Source of the DNA: Bacillota bacterium
Lineage (GTDB): Bacteria; Bacillota; Clostridia; Lachnospirales; Lachnospiraceae
Direction: 5' to 3'
DNA length: 64,000 bases
Assembly (NCBI GenBank): GCA_023408815.1
Contig: JAEYJO010000076.1
Location: 55,251 to 119,250 of the forward strand
The notes under the pieces: model-generated
The model's database searches: none
Told to the model about the DNA's origin: nothing
Seen by the model: only the letters and a program-made list of their open reading frames with translations
Shown here: piece by piece, positions 1-9,695 of the stretch
How the letters are laid out: each line of letters starts with the position of its first letter
Position numbering within the stretch: the first letter of the stretch is position 1
Program-made: the position numbers and the translations under genes

Positions 1-36
1 GCATGCAAAGTTTAAAAAGGGGTAATGGGAGTAACT

Positions 37-3000
37 ATGTATTTAAAAAGTATTGAGATACAAGGGTTTAAGTCGTTTGCGAATAAAATTAATTTTAAAT
101 TTCATAATGGAATTACCGGAATCGTAGGGCCAAACGGAAGCGGAAAGAGTAACGTAGCCGATGCGGTGCGCTGGGTATTAGGAGAACAGCGCATTAAGCA
201 GCTTCGGGGTGCCTCCATGCAAGATGTTATCTTTTCGGGGACAGAACTGAGGAAACCGTTAGGATATGCTTATGTGGCCATTACGCTGGACAACTCGGAT
301 CATCAGCTCACAGTCGACTATGACGAGGTAACGGTAGCCAGAAGAATATACCGCTCCGGAGAGAGCGAATACATGTTAAACGGCACACCCTGCCGTTTAA
401 AAGACGTGAATGAATTGTTTTACGACACTGGTATAGGAAAAGAGGGCTATTCCATCATCGGGCAGGGCCAGATCGATAAGATTCTGAGCGGAAAGCCGGA
501 AGATCGAAGAGAGCTTTTTGATGAAGCGGCGGGCATTGTCAAATTTAAACGCCGTAAATTTGCGGCGCAGAAAAAGCTTGAGGATGAAAAGCAGAATCTC
601 CTGCGCGTAAAAGACATTCTGTCGGAGCTTGAAAAGCAGACTGGACCGCTTGAAAAACAGTCTGAAATCGCGAAAATTTACTTAAAGAAAAAAGAAGAAT
701 TGAAGACATTAGATGTGAACGTGTTCCTTTTGGAGAACAACCGCATCAAAGAACAGCTTCTGGCCGTAGAGCAAAAATATGACATTGCAGGCGGCGATTT
801 GCAGGAGACCACGGAGAGATACGAGGGCATCAAGGCGGAATATGAGCAGATTCAGGGCCAGATCGAGATGCTGGACGAGGCTATTGAGTCGGCCCGTACG
901 CAGCTTACGGACACCGGACTTCTGCGCGGCAAGCTGGAGGGTGAAATCAATGTCTTAAAAGAACAGATCAATTCTGCCAAAGGAAACGAGGGACATCTTC
1001 GCTCCCGTCTGGAAACTGTGCAGAAAGAAATCGATGCTAAAAACGTAGATAAAGAAGCTATCTTAAAAAATAAAAACGAAATTGACGGGAAGCTTGCCGA
1101 GATCGAAGGAATAAGAGATGACGCGAGATTCTTGCTGAATGAAGTTCAGAGCAAGATCGAGGAACTGAATAACCATATCGAGGCCGGCAAGAATACGATT
1201 ATCGATGCTCTGAACGGCCGGGCTACCATCAAATCCAAAATCGGCCGCTACGATACGATGCTGGAGCAGGCCAATATACGTAAGGCCGAGCTGAATTCCA
1301 GATTGCTGCGGGCAAAATCGGACGAGGAGAAGCAGGAAGAGACCATTAAGCTGCTTCAGGAGGAGTTTGAGTATATCAACGAGGAGATCCGGCGGTTGAA
1401 TGATTCCCAGACGGTCATCGAGGAGCGCCTCGGCGGCATGCATGACGAGCTTTCCTCCAAGGACCAAAAGCTTCGGGATACACAGGTGGTCTATCACCAA
1501 GAGAAATCCAAGATGGAAGCGTTAGTCAATCTGACGGAGAGATATGAAGGCTACGGCGGCAGCGTGAAGCGCGTTATGGAATGCAAAGACGAAGAAAAAG
1601 GCATTGTCGGTGTGGTAGCCGATATAATTAAAGTGGATAAGAAGTATGAAACCGCGATAGAGACTGCTCTGGGCGGCAATATTCAGAATATTGTCACAGA
1701 AGATGAGGAGACTGCAAAACGGATGATTGGCATGCTAAAGGCACATAAGGCCGGGCGTGCGACCTTCTTACCCCTTACGAGCATTAAGGACCCGCAGGAA
1801 TTCAAGAATACGGAGGCACTGAAAGAAAAGGGCGTTATCGGTATGGCGGACGAACTTGTGCAGACGGATAAGAAGTATAAGGATGTGGCGAAGTCCATGC
1901 TCGGACGTATCGTGGTAGTAGATCACGTGGATAACGCTGTTAAAATAGCGAAAAAATATAGTTACGGCATCCGGATGGTTACGATTGAGGGCGAGCTTCT
2001 TGTGCCGGGCGGAGCTATCAGCGGCGGCGCTTTTAAAAACAACAGCAATCTTCTCGGGCGCAGGCGGGAGATGGAGGAACTGAACGCCAGGATTAAAAAG
2101 TATCTGGAAGAAATCGATCTGCTGCTGGAGGATATCGAGAAGACAAAAGAGCTTAGAAATAAGCTGCGCATGGAATTAGAGGATACCAAATCCAGATTGC
2201 AGGAGGAGTTCATCAAGCAGAATACGGCGCGAATGAATGTTATAAAGGCGCAGGAGAGAAAGAGCGAGGCGGAGGAAGGCTTTGGAGAGCTGAAAACCGA
2301 GGAGAAGGAAATCGAGAACCAGATATTGGAGATCAAATCCAGCAAAGAGGGTATCTTGAAGGAGCTGGAAGAATCAGAAAATCTGGAAAAGCAGGTGGAG
2401 CGTCAGATCAACGAATTCCAGAAGGAATTGGAGGAGCAGAGGCTGAAAGAATCCGAGCAGTCGAAAGTGGTGGCGGAGCACGACGTGGGCGTGGAAAAGA
2501 TGCTGCAGCAGCAAGGTTTTCACAGGCAGAATGTGGACCGTATCGACAGCGAAATCGCCCGTTTTATGTCCGAGCTTATGGAAATCAAGGAAAGCCTTGA
2601 AAGAAATGAGAAGGACATAGAGAGAAAGGCTCAGAGTATCGTCGAAATCGAAACAACAATTGTGGCTTCCAACACCTCAAGAAGCGATGCGGAAGTGAAG
2701 CTTAAAGATGATATCACGAAGAAAGAGGAGCTATCTGCGAAACAGAAAAACTTCTTTGCTGCAAGAGAAGAGCTTTCTGAAAGGATGTCTGCTCTGGATA
2801 AAGAGGTATACCGTCTAAGTGCTCAGAAGGAGAAATTGGAGGAATCCATCGAAAGTCAGATCAACTATATGTGGGATGAATATGAAATCACCCTTTCGGA
2901 CGCGGCTTCCCTAAGAGATGAGGAAATGACGGACCTCTCAGCGATGAAGAAGGAAATCACATCGTTAAAGGATGGAATCCGCAAGTTGGGCGATGTTAAC

Positions 3001-3597
3001 GTCAACGCCATCGAAGATTATAAGAATTTGATGGACCGTTATCTGTTCTTAAAGACCCAGCATGATGATTTGGTAGAGGCGGAGAAAACCTTAGTAGATA
3101 TTATTGAAGAGCTGGACACCGCCATGCGGGGGCAGTTCAACGAGAAATTTGCCGAAATCGCCAAGGAATTCGACAAAGTATTCAAGGAGCTTTTCGGAGG
3201 CGGAAAGGGAACGCTGGAGCTGATGGAGGACGAAGATATTTTGGAGGCAGGAATACGTATTATTGCCCAGCCCCCCGGAAAGAAGCTGCAAAACATGATG
3301 CAGCTTTCAGGAGGGGAAAAAGCACTGACAGCGATTGCATTGCTTTTTGCTATTCAGAATCTTAAGCCGTCTCCGTTTTGTCTGTTGGATGAAATTGAAG
3401 CGGCTCTGGATGAAAATAATGTAGCCAGATTTGCTAAATATTTACATAAATTAACAAAATACACGCAATTTATTGTAATTACCCATAGGCGTGGTACAAT
3501 GGAAAAGGCGGATCGTCTGTACGGCATTACGATGCAGGAAAAGGGTGTGTCAACGCTTGTAAGCGTTAATTTGATCGATAAGGACCTTGACGATTAA
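37..3597 (+). CDS. smc: Chromosome segregation ATPase SMC
   Basis: Structural maintenance of chromosomes protein, the ATPase core of the bacterial SMC-ScpAB condensin that compacts and resolves the nucleoid. Visible architecture: N-terminal ATPase half with Walker A GPNGSGKS at residues 31-38, a long coiled coil, a hinge around residues 500-660 (G-rich segment VPGGAISGGAF), a second coiled coil, then the C-terminal half with signature LSGGEKAL near 1090 and Walker B CLLDEIEAALDE near 1113. At 1186 aa it has the usual full length. I start at the ATG at 37 (MYLKSIEIQGFKSF, the family's N-terminus) because GGGAG lies about five bases upstream. An in-frame ATG at 25 would add four residues. ftsY follows after 26 bp, the common Firmicutes order (rnc-smc-ftsY). 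The first 15 bases could be the tail of the upstream gene (in-frame TAA at 13-15). Confidence 0.97.
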   Translation: MYLKSIEIQGFKSFANKINFKFHNGITGIVGPNGSGKSNVADAVRWVLGEQRIKQLRGASMQDVIFSGTELRKPLGYAYVAITLDNSDHQLTVDYDEVTVARRIYRSGESEYMLNGTPCRLKDVNELFYDTGIGKEGYSIIGQGQIDKILSGKPEDRRELFDEAAGIVKFKRRKFAAQKKLEDEKQNLLRVKDILSELEKQTGPLEKQSEIAKIYLKKKEELKTLDVNVFLLENNRIKEQLLAVEQKYDIAGGDLQETTERYEGIKAEYEQIQGQIEMLDEAIESARTQLTDTGLLRGKLEGEINVLKEQINSAKGNEGHLRSRLETVQKEIDAKNVDKEAILKNKNEIDGKLAEIEGIRDDARFLLNEVQSKIEELNNHIEAGKNTIIDALNGRATIKSKIGRYDTMLEQANIRKAELNSRLLRAKSDEEKQEETIKLLQEEFEYINEEIRRLNDSQTVIEERLGGMHDELSSKDQKLRDTQVVYHQEKSKMEALVNLTERYEGYGGSVKRVMECKDEEKGIVGVVADIIKVDKKYETAIETALGGNIQNIVTEDEETAKRMIGMLKAHKAGRATFLPLTSIKDPQEFKNTEALKEKGVIGMADELVQTDKKYKDVAKSMLGRIVVVDHVDNAVKIAKKYSYGIRMVTIEGELLVPGGAISGGAFKNNSNLLGRRREMEELNARIKKYLEEIDLLLEDIEKTKELRNKLRMELEDTKSRLQEEFIKQNTARMNVIKAQERKSEAEEGFGELKTEEKEIENQILEIKSSKEGILKELEESENLEKQVERQINEFQKELEEQRLKESEQSKVVAEHDVGVEKMLQQQGFHRQNVDRIDSEIARFMSELMEIKESLERNEKDIERKAQSIVEIETTIVASNTSRSDAEVKLKDDITKKEELSAKQKNFFAAREELSERMSALDKEVYRLSAQKEKLEESIESQINYMWDEYEITLSDAASLRDEEMTDLSAMKKEITSLKDGIRKLGDVNVNAIEDYKNLMDRYLFLKTQHDDLVEAEKTLVDIIEELDTAMRGQFNEKFAEIAKEFDKVFKELFGGGKGTLELMEDEDILEAGIRIIAQPPGKKLQNMMQLSGGEKALTAIALLFAIQNLKPSPFCLLDEIEAALDENNVARFAKYLHKLTKYTQFIVITHRRGTMEKADRLYGITMQEKGVSTLVSVNLIDKDLDD

Positions 3598-3623
3598 CAT
3601 TCAACATTCATAGAGGAGGACGC

Positions 3624-4550
3624 ATGAGCGAGGAAAAGAAAGGCTTTTTTGGAAGGCTTAAGGATGGACTTACTAAGACCAGAGACAATATTGTGAATGG
3701 GATTGACTCCGTTTTTAATGGTTTTTCCGCCATTGATGAGGATTTTTACGAGGAATTGGAAGAAATTCTGATTATGGGAGATATCGGTGTCAACGCTACG
3801 AATGCTATTATCGAAAAGCTTCGCGAGCAGGTAAAAGAAAATCATATCAAGCAGCCGTCGGAGTGTAAGGAATTTCTGATCCAAAGCATCAAGGAGCAGA
3901 TGAAAGTAGGAGAGACAGCGTACGATTTCGAGCAAAGGCAGTCTGTTATTCTCGTAATTGGTGTGAACGGTGTCGGAAAGACCACCTCCGTGGGAAAGCT
4001 GGCAGGCATATTGAAGGACCAGGGAAGAAAGGTGCTTCTTGCAGCGGCGGATACCTTTCGTGCAGCGGCGGGAGAACAGCTTACGGAATGGGCCAACCGC
4101 GCCGGAGTGGATATTATCGGAGGCTCAGAGGGCTCGGATCCTGCCAGCGTGATTTTTGACGCGGTGAATGCGGCAAAGGCGAGACATGTAGATGTGCTTT
4201 TATGTGATACGGCAGGACGCCTTCACAATAAAAAGAATTTGATGGAAGAGTTAAAAAAAATCAACCGGATTATAGATAAGGAATTTCCCGGAGTTCATAG
4301 GGAGAATCTGGTCGTGCTCGATGGAACCACCGGACAAAACGCGCTTGCGCAGGCACGGGATTTCGGTGAGGTGGCCGACCTGACAGGTATTATTCTCACC
4401 AAAATGGATGGGACGGCAAAGGGCGGAATCGCGGTAGCCATTCAGTCGGAGCTGAATATTCCGGTGAAATATATCGGAGTGGGCGAGACCATAGAAGATT
4501 TACAGAAGTTCGATTCCGATCAGTTCGTAAACGCACTCTTCGATATATAA
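3624..4550 (+). CDS. ftsY: Signal recognition particle receptor FtsY
   Basis: SRP-receptor GTPase that docks Ffh-ribosome complexes at the membrane. At 308 aa it is a short form with an N domain (about residues 1-100) but almost no acidic A domain, typical of Gram-positive FtsY. G domain motifs: GVNGVGKTTS (G1, near 113), DTFRAAA (insertion-box region), DTAGR (G3, near 195), TKMDG (G4, near 260) and the closing GVGETIEDLQKF helix shared by SRP GTPases. A GGAGG lies 7 bp upstream of the ATG. It is 26 bp downstream of smc and probably co-transcribed with it. Its partner Ffh is encoded about 5 kb further on in this window. Confidence 0.97.
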   Translation: MSEEKKGFFGRLKDGLTKTRDNIVNGIDSVFNGFSAIDEDFYEELEEILIMGDIGVNATNAIIEKLREQVKENHIKQPSECKEFLIQSIKEQMKVGETAYDFEQRQSVILVIGVNGVGKTTSVGKLAGILKDQGRKVLLAAADTFRAAAGEQLTEWANRAGVDIIGGSEGSDPASVIFDAVNAAKARHVDVLLCDTAGRLHNKKNLMEELKKINRIIDKEFPGVHRENLVVLDGTTGQNALAQARDFGEVADLTGIILTKMDGTAKGGIAVAIQSELNIPVKYIGVGETIEDLQKFDSDQFVNALFDI

Positions 4551-4608
4551 AACGCACTCGAAACGGATAATATGATGAAACAGTAAGACGGATGGAGGAT
4601 GAGGTAAG

Positions 4609-5832
4609 TTGGACGAGAAAATGCTGACACTTGATAAGTTTGAAGAAGCTTCCGAGGTAGTAAAAAGGGTGACGCAGGAAACGAAGCTGGTTTACAGCGA
4701 TTACCTGAGTGCTCAGACAGAAAACAAAGTGTACTTAAAGCCGGAAAACATGCAGTTTACCGGAGCATATAAGGTGAGAGGCGCCTATTACAAAATAAGC
4801 ACTTTATCCGAAGAAGAACGGAGCAGGGGGCTGATTACCGCTTCCGCAGGCAATCACGCGCAGGGAGTTGCCTATGCAGCAAAATGCAACGATGTGAGAG
4901 CGGTCATCGTCATGCCGACTACCACACCTCTTATCAAGGTGAACAGAACGAAGAGCTATGGTGCAGAGGTAATTCTTTACGGAGATGTTTACGATGAAGC
5001 CTGTGCCCGTGCTTATGAATTAGCGGAGGAAAAAGGATATACCTTTATCCATCCCTTCGATGATTTGGCGATAGCGACGGGGCAGGGAACGGTGGCGATG
5101 GAAATCTTCAAGGAGCTTCCGTTGGTAGATTACATCTTGGTTCCTATAGGCGGAGGCGGACTGGCCACCGGCGTATCCACGCTCGCCAAGCTTCTCAATC
5201 CGAAGATCAAGGTAATCGGGGTGGAGCCGGCAGGAGCGAATTGCATGCAGGCTTCCTTGAAGGAAGGTAAGGTTGTCACTTTAGACCATGTGAACACGAT
5301 TGCGGACGGAACGGCGGTGAAGACGCCGGGAAGCAAGATTTTCCCTTATCTGTCTGAAAATCTGGACGATGTTATTGCGGTGGAGGATGAGGAGCTGGTA
5401 GTTGCTTTTCTCGATATGGTGGAAAACCACAAGATGATAGTGGAGAATTCGGGACTTCTTACCGTAGCGGCTTTGAAGCATCTGCCGGTAAAGAATATGA
5501 GAATCGTCTCCATCTTAAGCGGCGGCAATATGGACGTGATTACGATGTCTTCGGTAGTACAGCAGGGCTTGATACTTCGTGACAGAATCTTTACCGTATC
5601 CGTATTGCTTCCGGATAAGCCGGGAGAGCTCAGCCGCGTATCGGATGTGATCGCGAAGCAGAACGGCAATGTTATCAAGCTGGAGCACAACCAGTTCGTT
5701 TCCATTAACAGAAATGCAGCAGTGGAGCTTAGAATTACACTGGAGGCTTTCGGCCCTGAGCATAAAAAACAGATTATAGTGGCGCTTCATCAAAATGGAT
5801 ATAAGCCCAAGGCTGTCCGTACGATTATGTAA
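4609..5832 (+). CDS. ilvA: Threonine ammonia-lyase with ACT domain
   Basis: PLP-dependent threonine dehydratase converting L-threonine to 2-oxobutanoate and ammonia. The fold type II catalytic domain covers roughly residues 1-320: the Schiff-base lysine is K55 in FTGAYKVRGAY, the substrate loop is SAGNHAQG, and the phosphate-binding loop is PIGGGGLATG near 178. An ACT domain (about 330-407, starting TVSVLLPDKPGEL) implies allosteric control. The single short ACT domain and 407-aa length match the TdcB/IlvA-short Gram-positive type rather than the long biosynthetic form with two regulatory domains, so a catabolic role is possible. Start is TTG at 4609 with GGAGG ten bases upstream; an ATG at 4621 is the alternative. 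It lies 58 bp after ftsY and is followed by a strong terminator. Confidence 0.93.
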   Translation: MDEKMLTLDKFEEASEVVKRVTQETKLVYSDYLSAQTENKVYLKPENMQFTGAYKVRGAYYKISTLSEEERSRGLITASAGNHAQGVAYAAKCNDVRAVIVMPTTTPLIKVNRTKSYGAEVILYGDVYDEACARAYELAEEKGYTFIHPFDDLAIATGQGTVAMEIFKELPLVDYILVPIGGGGLATGVSTLAKLLNPKIKVIGVEPAGANCMQASLKEGKVVTLDHVNTIADGTAVKTPGSKIFPYLSENLDDVIAVEDEELVVAFLDMVENHKMIVENSGLLTVAALKHLPVKNMRIVSILSGGNMDVITMSSVVQQGLILRDRIFTVSVLLPDKPGELSRVSDVIAKQNGNVIKLEHNQFVSINRNAAVELRITLEAFGPEHKKQIIVALHQNGYKPKAVRTIM

Positions 5833-5849
5833 ATAGGAATAAAATGGTA

Positions 5850-5885
5850 GAACGCATCATCGGATACTCGATGCGTTCTTTTTTT
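5850..5885 (+). terminator. Rho-independent terminator after ilvA
   Basis: Perfect 9-bp stem GAACGCATC / GATGCGTTC (5850-5858 with 5870-5878), an 11-nt loop, then seven T. It closes the smc-ftsY-ilvA transcription unit 17 bp after the ilvA stop. Confidence 0.9.
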
Positions 5886-5912
5886 GTCGAATGAAGAATC
5901 CTCAAACGGAAG

Positions 5913-6038
5913 AACAAAAGTGTGCTCCGCACACTCTCGCGGCCCAATACTCCAATCGCACAGCTTTTGTTTCGTGCGCGTAGCTGCGCATTGTGCCCGA
6001 AGGGCTTTTTATGTAATAGGAGCATTTTCCTATTACAT
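5913..6038. repeat. Structured intergenic repeat, copy A
   Basis: The 323-bp gap between ilvA and the YitT gene holds no gene but several nested inverted repeats: AACAAAAG / CTTTTGTT (5913-5920 with 5964-5971) enclosing a TGTGC-TCC-GCACA hairpin, then GCGC-TAGCT-GCGC, GCCC-GAA-GGGC, and a perfect 11-bp arm pair ATGTAATAGGA / TCCTATTACAT (6011-6021 with 6028-6038). The last 57 bp (5982-6038) recur in opposite orientation at 46895-46950 at roughly 90% identity by eye, so this is an interspersed element rather than a simple terminator. No coding potential is seen. Confidence 0.75.
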
Positions 6039-6155
6039 GAATAAGTAAGACTCGTAAGAAGAGGTCCGGTATGGTAGAATAGAAATCGGAGTAATGGAAA
6101 TATTTATCAAAGAGAATGGTTACTATGATTGGTGCGGAGAGGCAGGAAGAGGATC

Positions 6156-7175
6156 ATGGATAAAAAAAAGGGGATTCCACTTGGGAAGATAGAAAAGGAA
6201 GCGATAAATAGGGATATGGATAAAGAGAGAGAGGAAAAAAGAGAGAAGGAAAGGGAAGAGGAAGATAAGTATATTCTGGAGATAGAGCAGGAATATGAGA
6301 AGCGGCGGGAAGAAGAGAAGACAGTAAAACAACGCATTCTGGATTATATTGTCATCACGTTGGCTTCTGTGGTGTATGCGGTGGGAGTCAGCCAGTTTAT
6401 CGACCCAAATAATCTTGCTCCCGGAGGAGTGACGGGCGTCGCCATTATTTTGAATCGCATCGTACCGATGGAAACCGGTACCCTTATATTGATTATTAAT
6501 ATACCGATTATCCTATTGGGGATGTGGAAATTCGGAATAAGGTTCATTATTTCAACCTTTTATGCCATTGCCGCCACATCACTTTTTACGAATCTTTTGG
6601 CACCTTTTGGAGCGGCGACGGATGACCTGCTGTTAGCTGCACTTGCCGGAAGCGTGCTGATTGCAGTGTCCATGGGTATTATTTTTAAGAGGGGAGCGAC
6701 TACCGGAGGAACTGATATCATTATCAAATGCTTAAGGCTAAGGTATCCGCATTTGAAGATGGGAATGTTGTTTTTCTTAACGGATGTGGGTGTAGTAGTG
6801 GCTTCCGCCTTTGTTTTTCAGGATATCGATTCCGCACTTTATGCCGGAATCGCTGTGGTCGTTACGTCTATGATGCTGGATGTAGTTCTCTACGGCAGGG
6901 ATGAGGCAAAATTGATTTATGTCATCAGCGATTTCTCCGCCAAGATTACGGACAGGCTTTTGGAGGACCTCGGCATCGGTGTCACACATTTGAATGGGCA
7001 GGGGGCATACAGCGGGAAGGATAAGCAGGTCATCATGTGCGTGTCAAAAAAAACGCTGGCTCCGAGAATCGAGGAAATCGTAAGGGAAGAAGATCCGGAC
7101 GCATTTATGATAGTGACCAGTGCGACGGAAATATTTGGAGAAGGATATAAAAGTTATTTCAGCGAAAAGATTTGA
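6156..7175 (+). CDS. YitT family membrane protein (DUF2179)
   Basis: Predicted integral membrane protein of the YitT/DUF161 family with a C-terminal cytoplasmic DUF2179 domain. Function of the family is not established. Residues 1-60 are a highly charged Lys/Glu/Arg segment not usual in the family. Then come about five hydrophobic helices (first near LDYIVITLASVVYAVGV, followed by the family's FIDPNNLAPGGVTG motif and the GATTGGTDII motif), and residues 245-339 form the soluble DUF2179 part (LIYVISDFS ... DAFMIVTSATEIFGEG). I use the ATG at 6156, preceded by GGAAGAGG; a TTG at 6129 would extend it by nine residues. It stands alone, and nothing around it suggests a partner. Confidence 0.88.
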   Translation: MDKKKGIPLGKIEKEAINRDMDKEREEKREKEREEEDKYILEIEQEYEKRREEEKTVKQRILDYIVITLASVVYAVGVSQFIDPNNLAPGGVTGVAIILNRIVPMETGTLILIINIPIILLGMWKFGIRFIISTFYAIAATSLFTNLLAPFGAATDDLLLAALAGSVLIAVSMGIIFKRGATTGGTDIIIKCLRLRYPHLKMGMLFFLTDVGVVVASAFVFQDIDSALYAGIAVVVTSMMLDVVLYGRDEAKLIYVISDFSAKITDRLLEDLGIGVTHLNGQGAYSGKDKQVIMCVSKKTLAPRIEEIVREEDPDAFMIVTSATEIFGEGYKSYFSEKI

Positions 7176-7311
7176 ACAGTATTTATCATGTATGATAGAA
7201 TATAAAAATAAGATACTAATGAAATCTGTCATTGACAGTCAATAATCTGACCGATATGGGGCAGTAATCTGACCCCAGGGAATCAGATAGGAGAAGCGGG
7301 GAACAGATAAT

Positions 7312-8409
7312 TTGGATACGGGAATGGGAAGCAGAAGGAGACGGAGGAAAAAAACGAGAAAGAACGGCGGCATGTGGCTGTCTGTAATTTTATGTATCAT
7401 TGCCCTGGGGGCCTTGACGGGCTGTCTTTATCTTTCGGTAAAAAATCACGGTCTCGAGGGAGAGGTCAGCGAGGCGTTAGCTTATATCGACGAGGTCAAT
7501 TCCATTACCACCTATACGGAGGAGGAATTGAATAAGAAGACGGAGGAAGCGGCTTTACAGGCATCATCGGAAAAGGAAGAGGAAATTCTGAATGAAATAA
7601 AAGGCAGAATGGAAAGCGGAGACGGGACCACCGCTATGCTTAAGTATTTCTATCCGGAAGAAATCGTTGTGGCTTCAGACGGCAGATATTATTTTTTTCC
7701 TGTTTTGGATACGATAAAGCATCATTCCTACAATGATGAACAGTTCGTTTTGAATGAGGATGAGACACTTCAATATCTTGAAAACGACGAAGTGGTTTCT
7801 CGGAAGGGAATCGATGTTTCCAAATACCAGACATCTATCGATTGGGAAAAGGTGGCACAGGACGATGTGGAATATGCATTTATTCGTCTCGGGATAAGAG
7901 GTTCCACGGAAGGAAAGCTGGCTTTGGACGATACTTTTGAAGAAAACGTGGAGGCGGCATTAGAAAATAAGATCGACGTAGGCGTATACTTCTTTACGCA
8001 GGCGCTGAACGAAGCGGAAGCGGTGGAGGAAGCTGAATTTGTCTTGGAGAATATTGCAGATTATGACATTTCATATCCTATAGTGCTGGATGTGGAGGAT
8101 ATTGAGGTGAAGAATCCAAGAACGAAGGATATGACAATGCAGGATTGGACGAACGTGTGCATCGCCTTTTGTGAAAGGATTAAGGAGGCCGGATATACGC
8201 CGATGATATATGGTAACTTGAAAACGTTCATGCTCATGTTGGATTTGACGCAGCTGGAGGAATACGATAAGTGGTTCGCATATTACAGCACTCCGCTGTA
8301 CTTTCCTTATGAATTTGCTATGTGGCAGTATACCTCGACGGGCAGCGTAGACGGAATCAAGGGCGACGTTGACCTGAACATAAGCATGAAGGATTGGAAG
8401 AATGAATGA
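7312..8409 (+). CDS. Membrane-anchored GH25 lysozyme-like muramidase
   Basis: Glycoside hydrolase family 25 protein, expected to cleave MurNAc-GlcNAc bonds in peptidoglycan. A basic N-terminus (RRRRKKTRK) precedes one transmembrane segment (about residues 22-45, LSVILCIIALGALTGCLYL), then a Glu-rich linker and spacer to about 160. The GH25 domain (about 163-365) begins RKGIDVSKYQTSIDW, contains the catalytic-site strand VLDVEDIEV with its acidic cluster, and ends with the MWQYTSTG ... GDVDLN pattern typical of the family. The protein therefore faces the wall while tethered to the membrane. Start is TTG at 7312; the AGGAGA upstream is rather distant, and an ATG at 7324 is possible. The gene overlaps the next one by 8 bp. 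The 136-bp gap before it carries short AATCTGACC repeats but no clear promoter. Confidence 0.88.
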   Translation: MDTGMGSRRRRRKKTRKNGGMWLSVILCIIALGALTGCLYLSVKNHGLEGEVSEALAYIDEVNSITTYTEEELNKKTEEAALQASSEKEEEILNEIKGRMESGDGTTAMLKYFYPEEIVVASDGRYYFFPVLDTIKHHSYNDEQFVLNEDETLQYLENDEVVSRKGIDVSKYQTSIDWEKVAQDDVEYAFIRLGIRGSTEGKLALDDTFEENVEAALENKIDVGVYFFTQALNEAEAVEEAEFVLENIADYDISYPIVLDVEDIEVKNPRTKDMTMQDWTNVCIAFCERIKEAGYTPMIYGNLKTFMLMLDLTQLEEYDKWFAYYSTPLYFPYEFAMWQYTSTGSVDGIKGDVDLNISMKDWKNE

Positions 8410-9250
8410 TATAGCGGAATCATATGAAAAAACGGGATATCTCAACAAGCATTATAAATTCTTTCATTTGAAAGATTTAGACAGCAGGAAATTCGATTAC
8501 CATTACCACGATTTCGATAAAATAATATATTTTTTGAGCGGTAAGGCGGATTATATGATAGAGGGCAAGAAATACCTGTTAGAGCCTCACGATTTTATTT
8601 TCGTCAATCGAAACGAAATACATAAGCCTATGGTAGATTTTTCTGTGCCTTATGAGCGCATGATATTATATATCGACCACGGCTTTATCGAAGGATATGC
8701 AAAAGAGGATTATGATCTGAGCGAATGCTTCGAGCGGACCTTTAAGGAGAAGACCAATGTGGTCCGCTTTCCGGCGGTGGCTACCAGAGCGCTATATGAG
8801 ACTCTCTGCAGGATGGAAGAAAATGATAAGGCTCCCGGCTATGCGGGAGAATTGTATGGAGAGCTTCTTTTTCTTGAGTTCATGGTTCAGATGAACAGGG
8901 CTTGCCTGGAAAACGAATTCGCCTATCATCATACGGCGAAATATAATAAGAAAATAATAGATATCATTCAGTATATCAATGAAAATTTATCGGATGAACT
9001 GTCTATCGATGATTTATCCGAAAAGTTTTACATGAGCAAATATCATATGATGCGCCAGTTCAAAGAGGAAACAGGATATTCCATTCACCAATACACCTTG
9101 GAGAAGCGGATCGTGGCGGCCCGTTCCATGCTTTTGAATGGTGTTTCGGCAACGGTTGCCGCTATGGAATGCGGGTTTAAGGATTACTCGACCTTTGCCC
9201 GAGCTTTCAAGAAAAAGCTGGGCAGTATGCCATCGAAAATAAAGGTGTAA
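8402..9250 (+). CDS. AraC family transcriptional regulator
   Basis: Transcription factor with an N-terminal cupin-like ligand-binding half (about residues 1-150; HYHDFDKIIYFLSG and the LEPHDFIFVNRNEIHKP strand are typical AraC_binding motifs) and a C-terminal double helix-turn-helix (about 185-282: DELSIDDLSEKFYMSKYHM for the first HTH, ATVAAMECGFKDYSTFARAFKK for the second). The ATG overlaps the 3' end of the GH25 gene by 8 bp, so the two are translationally coupled. This suggests, but does not prove, that its target involves cell-wall turnover. The ligand is unknown. Confidence 0.9.
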   Translation: MNDIAESYEKTGYLNKHYKFFHLKDLDSRKFDYHYHDFDKIIYFLSGKADYMIEGKKYLLEPHDFIFVNRNEIHKPMVDFSVPYERMILYIDHGFIEGYAKEDYDLSECFERTFKEKTNVVRFPAVATRALYETLCRMEENDKAPGYAGELYGELLFLEFMVQMNRACLENEFAYHHTAKYNKKIIDIIQYINENLSDELSIDDLSEKFYMSKYHMMRQFKEETGYSIHQYTLEKRIVAARSMLLNGVSATVAAMECGFKDYSTFARAFKKKLGSMPSKIKV

Positions 9251-9261
9251 AGAAAAAATAC

Positions 9262-9290
9262 TTGACACCTTTGTTCCTTTATAGTATGAT
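9262..9290 (+). promoter_or_regulatory. Sigma-A promoter of ylxM-ffh operon
   Basis: TTGACA at 9262-9267, a 17-bp spacer, and TATGAT at 9285-9290. This near-consensus promoter lies 12 bp after the AraC-regulator stop and about 50 bp upstream of the ylxM start, so the SRP/ribosome operon begins here. Confidence 0.85.
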
Positions 9291-9340
9291 AAGCAATGTG
9301 TTCGAGGTGGGTATTTCTTCGCGCACATGGGAGAATCGTA

Positions 9341-9682
9341 ATGGAAAAAATTGTAGCACAAGGTTTGTTATATGATTTTTATGGAGAATTATTGACGGAG
9401 CATCAGCGTAAGATTTACGAGGCTGCGGTATATAATGATTTGTCTCTCAGTGAAATCGCGCAGGAACAGGGAATCAGCAGACAGGGAGTGCACGATTTGA
9501 TCAAAAGATGCGACAATACTTTAGAGGGATACGAAGGGAAACTCCATCTTGTGGAACGTTTTAACCGGATCAAAGCTAAAGTGAAGTGCATCGATGAGCT
9601 CACGGCGAATGAGCAGGTGAGCCACGAGCAGCTCAGAAGCGAAATCAAGAAATTATCGGACGAGATACTGGAAGCCTTGTAG
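9341..9682 (+). CDS. ylxM: YlxM family putative DNA-binding protein
   Basis: Small (113 aa) helix-turn-helix protein of the UPF0122/YlxM family, encoded immediately upstream of ffh in most Firmicutes and reported in streptococci as an accessory factor of the signal recognition particle. The sigma-70 region-4-like HTH is visible at about residues 20-62 (LTEHQRKIYEAAV, then LSLSEIAQEQGISRQGVHDLI). The C-terminal third is a charged helix. I start at ATG 9341 with GGGAG seven bases upstream; an upstream in-frame codon at 9296 falls close to the promoter's expected transcription start and is unlikely. ffh follows 13 bp downstream. Confidence 0.92.
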   Translation: MEKIVAQGLLYDFYGELLTEHQRKIYEAAVYNDLSLSEIAQEQGISRQGVHDLIKRCDNTLEGYEGKLHLVERFNRIKAKVKCIDELTANEQVSHEQLRSEIKKLSDEILEAL

Positions 9683-9695
9683 GAGGTAGTAGTCT